Shown here: positions 5,466 through 8,436 of the stretch, in pieces
Position numbering within the stretch: the first letter of the stretch is position 1
How the letters are laid out: every line of letters begins with the position of its first letter
Source: a candidate division TA06 bacterium
GTDB taxonomy: Bacteria > Hydrothermota > DG-26 > E44-bin18 > JADFOU01
Length of the DNA: 8,436 nt
Reading direction: 5' to 3'
NCBI GenBank assembly: GCA_022562655.1
Contig: JADFOU010000077.1
Location: forward strand, 1-8,436
Notes under the pieces: generated by a model
The model's input: the letters and a program-made list of their open reading frames with translations, nothing else
Databases searched by the model: none
What the model was told of the DNA's origin: nothing
Program-made: the position numbers and the translations under genes

Positions 5466-6296
5466 ATGAAAAAGAAGCTATTTATTCTTATAATATTTTT
5501 CCAATTTCTTGTAATAAATTACCTATTTGCCGCAGAGGTGGGTGAGCTCGTCATTGTGATCCAGGATTCTATTCCACTACGAGCAGAACCGAATAGCCGA
5601 GCCAAAATTGCGAAATACGCTGTCGCAAGTCTTCAGCTTAGAGTATTGGAAATTACAAAAGACAATAAATGGTATAGGGTTAAAATTGGTGAACAGAAAG
5701 GATATCAACTCAGACATACCGAAGAATATTGGTTGTTCCATAAGGATGTTTACCAGGAACCAGTCAATTCTAATTCAGAGATTACGCTTGATGTGAGTGT
5801 ATTAGAAAATAGAAACTTACAAGATGCAAAACGTATTACATCTAATGAGTATATTCATAAAATGGAAAGCATGACATTTGATTCTTCTTATTATGTCGGT
5901 GCAACCTATATTGGAAGGTCTCCTACATCGACCTGTTCTTCACCTTTTAGCATTTGTGCTATAATATATGATCCGGGACGTTACTTTCTGTGGGCGAACC
6001 CCGACACGACTGGCATTGAGAAACTTAGAAGAAAGTACAAACTTTTATATGAAAATGGGACAACGACTCCCTTTTATGAAATTAAATCAGACATGGAGAT
6101 CGAATCCATCAGTGAAAAACTGATCTGTGCAAAAATAATTATGAAAAATCCCGGTTGTTATGCTGAAGAGTACATCGGTACTGAAGTAGATGTTTTGAAA
6201 AGTCAAACTCATACTGTAAATAATAACAGATATTTTTCTTCTTTTCCTATCAATACTGAATACATATTTCAAACAGAATTAGAAGGCGGTGTATAA
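5466..6296 (+). CDS. Secreted SH3b-domain protein of unknown function
   Basis: A 276-residue protein beginning MKKKLFILIIFFQFLVIN and ending its signal peptide near F-A-A (residues 21-23). Residues about 26-95 look like a bacterial SH3 (SH3b) domain: VIQDSIPLRAEPNSRAKI matches the typical N/P-L-R-x-x-P-x-x-x-x strand, followed by RVLEITKDNKWYRVKI, which matches the L-x-x-x-x-x-W-x-x-V strand. Such domains usually bind peptidoglycan or mediate contacts in the periplasm. Residues 96-276 match nothing I recognise and contain four cysteines (157, 164, 221, 231) that could form disulfides after export. The Shine-Dalgarno-like AAAGGA is only 1 nt from ATG, unusually close, so initiation may be weak. 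Base composition is clearly more AT-rich than in the flanking genes, with codons such as ATA, AGA and TTA, which suggests acquisition from elsewhere. It starts 45 nt after the SecD-P1 gene. Confidence 0.8.
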   Translation: MKKKLFILIIFFQFLVINYLFAAEVGELVIVIQDSIPLRAEPNSRAKIAKYAVASLQLRVLEITKDNKWYRVKIGEQKGYQLRHTEEYWLFHKDVYQEPVNSNSEITLDVSVLENRNLQDAKRITSNEYIHKMESMTFDSSYYVGATYIGRSPTSTCSSPFSICAIIYDPGRYFLWANPDTTGIEKLRRKYKLLYENGTTTPFYEIKSDMEIESISEKLICAKIIMKNPGCYAEEYIGTEVDVLKSQTHTVNNNRYFSSFPINTEYIFQTELEGGV

Positions 6297-6373
6297 TATA
6301 CCAATTTTTTATACATTCTCAAAGTGAAATACGATAATAGGCAAGAAGAAAAAATAGTAAGAAGAATATCACT

Positions 6374-6529
6374 ATGGTGGCCACTTTGTTTGTAATCGTC
6401 ATATCACAAATTACGTGTCTGCTAAAAGACTTCGCCACATTGCTTTCCGCTTACAAACGTCTAAAATCCGAAAATACTGTTAGATCACCTGGGCTATGGT
6501 ATCCTTTGTGTTCCAAGAAATTAGGTTAA
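6374..6529 (+). CDS. Doubtful 51-residue ORF
   Basis: ATG 6374 to TAA 6527-6529. The product begins MVATLFVIVISQITCLL, a short hydrophobic stretch that could be a membrane segment, and ends CSKKLG. There is no clear ribosome site and no recognised family, and the composition does not distinguish it from non-coding AT-rich DNA. It is listed only because it is the longest open frame in a gene-free stretch. Confidence 0.15.
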   Translation: MVATLFVIVISQITCLLKDFATLLSAYKRLKSENTVRSPGLWYPLCSKKLG

Positions 6530-6545
6530 AGAGTTGTATTTAACT

Positions 6546-6569
6546 ATTTAACCAATCACTATTTAACCA
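6546..6569 (+). repeat. TTTAACC element, copy 2
   Basis: Matches 4028-4051 at 23 of 24 positions (T for C at 6560). It lies 50 nt before the sigma-factor ATG, so both copies stand at the 5' side of a gene. A partial unit, ATTTAAC, precedes it at 6538-6544. Confidence 0.75.
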
Positions 6570-6578
6570 GAAATACAG

Positions 6579-6607
6579 GGAACTTTCTTCTAGTACCCTT
6601 TGTTTGA
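6579..6607 (+). promoter_or_regulatory. Possible ECF-type promoter of the sigma gene
   Basis: GGAACTT (6579-6585) equals the -35 consensus of RpoE-like ECF sigma factors. At 16 nt spacing, GTTTGA (6602-6607) is a poor -10. If real, transcription would start near 6613, almost on the start codon, and imply autoregulation. GGAACT is frequent on this strand as part of codons, so the match may be chance. Confidence 0.25.
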
Positions 6608-6618
6608 ATATAAAGAAC

Positions 6619-7188
6619 ATGAACATGGGAATCTTTAGGCGAGCGATTGGAAAGAAAGAGAGGCGGAGGTTTGAGGTCCTTGCCCTCCCCCACATGGACT
6701 CCCTTTACAATGCCGCCCTCCGAATGGCGAGGAATGATGCGGATGCCCAGGATCTGGTGCAGGAGACATACATCAAGGCCTTCCGCTCCTTCCATACTTA
6801 TAGAAAAGAAGGAAATTGCAAAGCCTGGCTCTTTAAAATCCTGACCAATACCTTTATTAACAAGTATCGAAAGGAGAAGCGGGGACCGGACTGGGTGGAT
6901 TTTGAAAAGGTGGCTCCTTTTCATCCATCCGTTCGCGAGGGGAGGAGCCCGGAACAGGAGATTTTTGATCAACTCTTGAGTGATGATGTGGAGGATGCTC
7001 TGAGGAAACTGCCAGAGGAGTTCCGGGTGGCCGTTTGGCTGTCGGACATGGAAAGACTTCCTTATGCAGAGATCGCAGAAGTTTTAGACTGTCCCATTGG
7101 GACCGTTCGGTCAAGGATCTCCCGGGGGAGGAAGATGCTGAGAGAAAGGCTTTATGAATATGCGAAGAAGATGGGATACATCCATTGA
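6619..7188 (+). CDS. RNA polymerase ECF-subfamily sigma factor (RpoE-like)
   Basis: A 189-residue protein with the two-domain ECF layout. Sigma region 2 spans about residues 24-87, including LYNAALRMARNDADAQDLVQ and ETYIKAFRSF, with KAWLFKILTN near its end. A linker follows, then sigma region 4 at about 125-178, with LPEEFRVAVWLSDMERLPY and the helix-turn-helix EIAEVLDCPIGTVRSRISRG. It would direct RNA polymerase to a stress or envelope regulon and be held inactive by the zinc-finger anti-sigma factor encoded 83 nt downstream. Start choice: ATG 6619 and ATG 6625 are both possible, and TTG 6604 would add five residues; none has a clear Shine-Dalgarno sequence. I chose 6619. Length and layout are normal for the family. 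The signal it answers to is not visible in the sequence. Confidence 0.93.
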   Translation: MNMGIFRRAIGKKERRRFEVLALPHMDSLYNAALRMARNDADAQDLVQETYIKAFRSFHTYRKEGNCKAWLFKILTNTFINKYRKEKRGPDWVDFEKVAPFHPSVREGRSPEQEIFDQLLSDDVEDALRKLPEEFRVAVWLSDMERLPYAEIAEVLDCPIGTVRSRISRGRKMLRERLYEYAKKMGYIH

Positions 7189-7194
7189 AAATTA

Positions 7195-7254
7195 CAGTAG
7201 CAGTTGCAGGTGGCAGTGGCAGTTGACTGCTACTGCTTCTGCAAACTGCCACTT
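7195..7254. repeat. CAGT/GTGGCA repeat between sigma and anti-sigma genes
   Basis: CAGTAGCAGT (7195-7204) is a perfect 10-bp inverted repeat of ACTGCTACTG (7226-7235). Tandem GTGGCA units (7210-7223) can instead pair with ACTGCCAC (7245-7252). The same words recur inside the anti-sigma gene at 7546-7566. The hairpin lies just before the anti-sigma ribosome site and could affect its translation (inference). Confidence 0.65.
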
Positions 7255-7259
7255 GACGT

Positions 7260-7266
7260 AAGGAGG
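7260..7266 (+). promoter_or_regulatory. Strong ribosome binding site that decides the anti-sigma start
   Basis: AAGGAGG lies 5 nt before ATG 7272. A GTG at 7266 in the same frame overlaps the site itself and is not the start. Confidence 0.9.
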
Positions 7267-7271
7267 TGCCT

Positions 7272-8057
7272 ATGAACTGTCAACATCTTGATGAGTATCT
7301 TGCACCCTATCTTGACAATGAACTTGGGAAGGAAGAGCGGAAGGAGATTGAGGATCACCTCTCTACCTGCTCTCTCTGCAGAGAGCGTTTGGAGGAGGAG
7401 GGGAGGATCAAGTCTCTCCTGAAGAAGAAGGTTCCCTGGGCGAAAGTACCCTTTGGGTTGCGGGAGAGGATTCTGGCTCAGATGGAATCCGCCTCTGGCG
7501 GATTTTCAGAGCGGGTTTTTTCACTCTTTTCCTTAAAGTCTTTTCCTGCTACTGCCACTGCCACTTTGGGGGTGATTGTGGTGCTGGGGTTATTTCTCTA
7601 TCTCCGTACAGAGACGCCTCTTCAAGCTGCTCCGATCCTTGTCGAGTCTGTGAATGATCATATCCACGCAATCTCCCGGGTATCTCCTGTGGAGTTTGCC
7701 TCATCCAATCCCGAGGAGATCACAGTGTGGTTCCGGGGTAGGGTCTCCATACCGATTCATACTCCCTCTTTGGAAGGATGGACCCTGATCGGAGGAAAGG
7801 TCTGTTACTTTTCAGACAGAAGAGTTGCTTGCCTTTCCTACGAGCGAGGAGGGGACATCATCTCCCTCTATATGTGTGAGGGGAGCGGGATTCCGTTGAG
7901 AGGTATGCGGGAGAATCGGGCCCAGGGTCAGACTTATCAGTCCGGGAGTCACATGGGTTACAACGGTCTTTTCTGGAAAGATGGGGATCTCCTTTGCTTC
8001 CTCATCGCTCCACTGGAGAAAGAGGAGTTGATCCAGCTGGCAAGTCAAGGGGGGTAG
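7272..8057 (+). CDS. Zinc-finger transmembrane anti-sigma factor
   Basis: A 261-residue protein. The N-terminus is an anti-sigma zinc-finger (ZAS/zf-HC2) domain with C3 and the diagnostic H29-x3-C33-x2-C36 (HLSTCSLC), which binds the cognate ECF sigma factor in the cytoplasm. A charged linker (about 40-90) leads to one transmembrane helix at about 96-111 (TLGVIVVLGLFLYL). The remaining about 150 residues lie outside the membrane and contain EEITVWFRGRVSIPI and GGKVCYFSDRRVACLSYERG, the conserved pattern of the sensor part in this membrane anti-sigma group. It has cysteines in KVCYF, VACLS, YMCEG and LLCFL that might be redox- or metal-responsive (inference). It forms an operon with the sigma gene and ends before a strong terminator. 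Two repeat elements fall in the linker/membrane-entry part: the palindrome coding S-A-S-G-G and the array coding P-A-T-A-T-A-T. Confidence 0.93.
   Translation: MNCQHLDEYLAPYLDNELGKEERKEIEDHLSTCSLCRERLEEEGRIKSLLKKKVPWAKVPFGLRERILAQMESASGGFSERVFSLFSLKSFPATATATLGVIVVLGLFLYLRTETPLQAAPILVESVNDHIHAISRVSPVEFASSNPEEITVWFRGRVSIPIHTPSLEGWTLIGGKVCYFSDRRVACLSYERGGDIISLYMCEGSGIPLRGMRENRAQGQTYQSGSHMGYNGLFWKDGDLLCFLIAPLEKEELIQLASQGG
7486..7504. repeat. TCCGCC palindrome, copy 5 (in anti-sigma gene)
   Basis: AATCCGCC (7486-7493) and GGCGGATT (7497-7504) are perfect 8-bp arms around TCT. The core encodes S-A-S-G-G, residues 73-77, between the zinc-finger domain and the membrane helix. Confidence 0.75.
7546..7566 (+). 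repeat. CTGCTACTGCCACTGCCAC array inside the anti-sigma gene
   Basis: It contains CTGCTACTGC, ACTGCCACT and ACTGCCACTT, words also found at 7226-7254 in the upstream intergenic repeat. In frame it encodes P-A-T-A-T-A-T-L (residues 92-99) at the cytoplasmic entry of the transmembrane helix. Confidence 0.65.
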
Positions 8058-8121
8058 CCGCATCCCGCCTCATGCAGGTTGAGTCTACTATCCTCATATA
8101 GTGACTCGCCCAAGACTATTT

Positions 8122-8150
8122 AAGGGCATCCGTAAAAGGATGCCCTTTTT
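8122..8150 (+). terminator. Rho-independent terminator of the sigma/anti-sigma operon
   Basis: AAGGGCATCC (8122-8131) and GGATGCCCTT (8138-8147) form a perfect 10-bp stem with a GTAAAA loop, followed by a T-run (8146-8150). It lies 65 nt after the anti-sigma stop codon. Confidence 0.9.
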
Positions 8151-8160
8151 GATTCCAAAG

Positions 8161-8346
8161 TCAATTTTCTCTTCTTAAAAATCCCATTCTCTCAAGGAAT
8201 TCCCGCTTCGGATGGTCAAGAGGGGCATCTTTCAACCGAAGTCTTTCTCGCTTTCGTGCGAAAGCGAGAAAGGCAGATTTCTTGAAGTGGAATTTATGAG
8301 GTCTCCCAATCAAATAACCCTCGCAATGCCTCCCAAATTTCTGACT
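8161..8346 (-). pseudogene. Possible broken 3' part of a minus-strand gene
   Basis: On the minus strand this 61-codon open stretch ends at TGA (8161-8163) and has no ATG start; the frame is closed upstream by a TGA at 8347-8349. It reads well (YLIGRPHKFHFKKSAF, then DHPKREFLERMGFL). It overlaps, in another frame, the end of the open stretch at 8294-8434, so the two could be one gene split by a frameshift. Its middle part (AFLAFARKRER) is encoded by the 30-nt palindrome. I do not recognise the family. It could also be non-coding. Confidence 0.25.
8243..8272. repeat. Perfect 14-bp inverted repeat
   Basis: CTTTCTCGCTTTCG (8243-8256) and CGAAAGCGAGAAAG (8259-8272) are perfect complements separated by TG. 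There is no T-run on either side, so this is not a standard terminator. It looks like a dispersed palindromic element; no second copy is present in the window. Confidence 0.8.
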
Positions 8347-8434
8347 TCAGGGCGACTCCCTTTAAGGAATAAGGTTTATCCCTCTTCCTGAAAGGGATGA
8401 GGAAAGACACAGAGGTGTCCCCAGGGCAATATGT
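8294..8434 (-). CDS. Possible C-terminal end of a minus-strand gene (partial)
   Basis: An open frame enters from the right edge and ends at TAA (8294-8296). It gives 46 residues including FLIPFRKRDKPYSLKG and EIWEALRGLFDWETS. Codon choice (ATC, TTC, AGG, GGG) resembles the confident genes nearby, which supports a real convergent gene, but the fragment is short and the family is not recognised. The terminator at 8122-8150 lies between the two converging units. Confidence 0.4.
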   Translation of the reverse strand, partial: TYCPGDTSVSFLIPFRKRDKPYSLKGVALKSEIWEALRGLFDWETS

Positions 8435-8436
8435 TT

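Larger units (their letters stand above)
6297..6618. other. AT-rich non-coding stretch
   Basis: About 320 nt without a convincing gene. It contains a weak open frame (6374-6529), an inverted pair GTTTGTAA (6388-6395) / TTACAAAC (6451-6458), the second TTTAACC element (6546-6569) and an ECF-like -35 word (6579-6585). I saw no transposase-like sequence and no good terminator; GTATAA (6292-6297) with a downstream TTATAC could form only a weak A/T stem. Confidence 0.5.

Noticed and set aside
5960..5965. TATAAT inside the SH3b gene as a promoter -10
   Set aside because: There is no -35 partner at suitable distance, and it lies within a coding region of an AT-rich gene where such words are expected.
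6604..6618. TTG start that would extend the sigma factor by five residues
   Set aside because: There is no Shine-Dalgarno sequence, and two ATG codons follow immediately at positions giving a normal ECF N-terminus.
6297..6618. Remnant of an insertion sequence
   Set aside because: No transposase fragment is readable in any frame. The only inverted pair (8 bp, 6388-6395/6451-6458) encloses just 55 nt and could be chance.
7266..7271. GTG start two codons upstream for the anti-sigma factor
   Set aside because: The GTG overlaps the AAGGAGG ribosome site; ATG 7272 has ideal 5-nt spacing.
8058..8121. Possible tRNA or small RNA after the anti-sigma gene
   Set aside because: No cloverleaf arms or T-loop GTTCGA-type motif could be placed; this is simply the stretch before the terminator.

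Overview
The window looks like chromosomal DNA from an uncultured Gram-negative (diderm) bacterium. The support is an Omp85/BamA-type beta-barrel protein, a periplasmic SecD-like protein, and the C-terminal end of a secreted protein with a FlgD-Ig/type IX-sorting-like tail, a tail most common in FCB-group and neighbouring candidate phyla. The exact phylum cannot be fixed from sequence alone. Every confident gene lies on the + strand, and all of them concern the cell envelope or its stress response.

Layout. 2-199: end of a secreted protein, followed by a strong intrinsic terminator (217-253). 297-325: near-consensus sigma70 promoter leading to a small polytopic membrane protein (445-876). 939-3863: a 974-residue exported protein joining an HExxH metallopeptidase-like domain, a six-repeat PD40 (TolB-like) propeller and a BamA-like barrel. 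3864-4019: repeat-rich spacer. 4020-5420: membrane-anchored protein with a LolA/LppX-like region followed by the periplasmic P1 domain of SecD without the SecD transmembrane channel. 5466-6296: secreted SH3b protein in a markedly AT-rich patch that continues as a non-coding stretch to about 6600. 6619-7188 and 7272-8057: an ECF sigma factor and its zinc-finger membrane anti-sigma factor, closed by a terminator at 8122-8150. 8151-8436: possible 3' remains of a convergent minus-strand gene, carrying a perfect 14-bp inverted repeat.

Functionally, the sigma/anti-sigma pair is a typical envelope-stress switch. The two large proteins (metallopeptidase-propeller-barrel and LolA/SecD-P1) look like envelope biogenesis or quality-control factors. 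A regulatory link between them is inference; only weak ECF-like promoter motifs hint at it.

The most unusual property is the number of short repeats of several families, many sitting in frame inside genes: a 15-nt TCCGCC-GGCGGA palindrome (five copies, four in coding sequence), two kinds of 7-nt tandem arrays, a TTTAACC element (two copies), a CTGCCAC/CAGTGG element (intergenic and in the anti-sigma gene), GC-rich CGGGCAGG hairpins and a 30-nt perfect hairpin. They fall mostly at domain boundaries, linkers or a signal-peptide end. The SecD-P1 gene carries four or five of them. The best candidates for something undescribed are the LolA/SecD-P1 architecture and this in-frame repeat colonisation of envelope genes.
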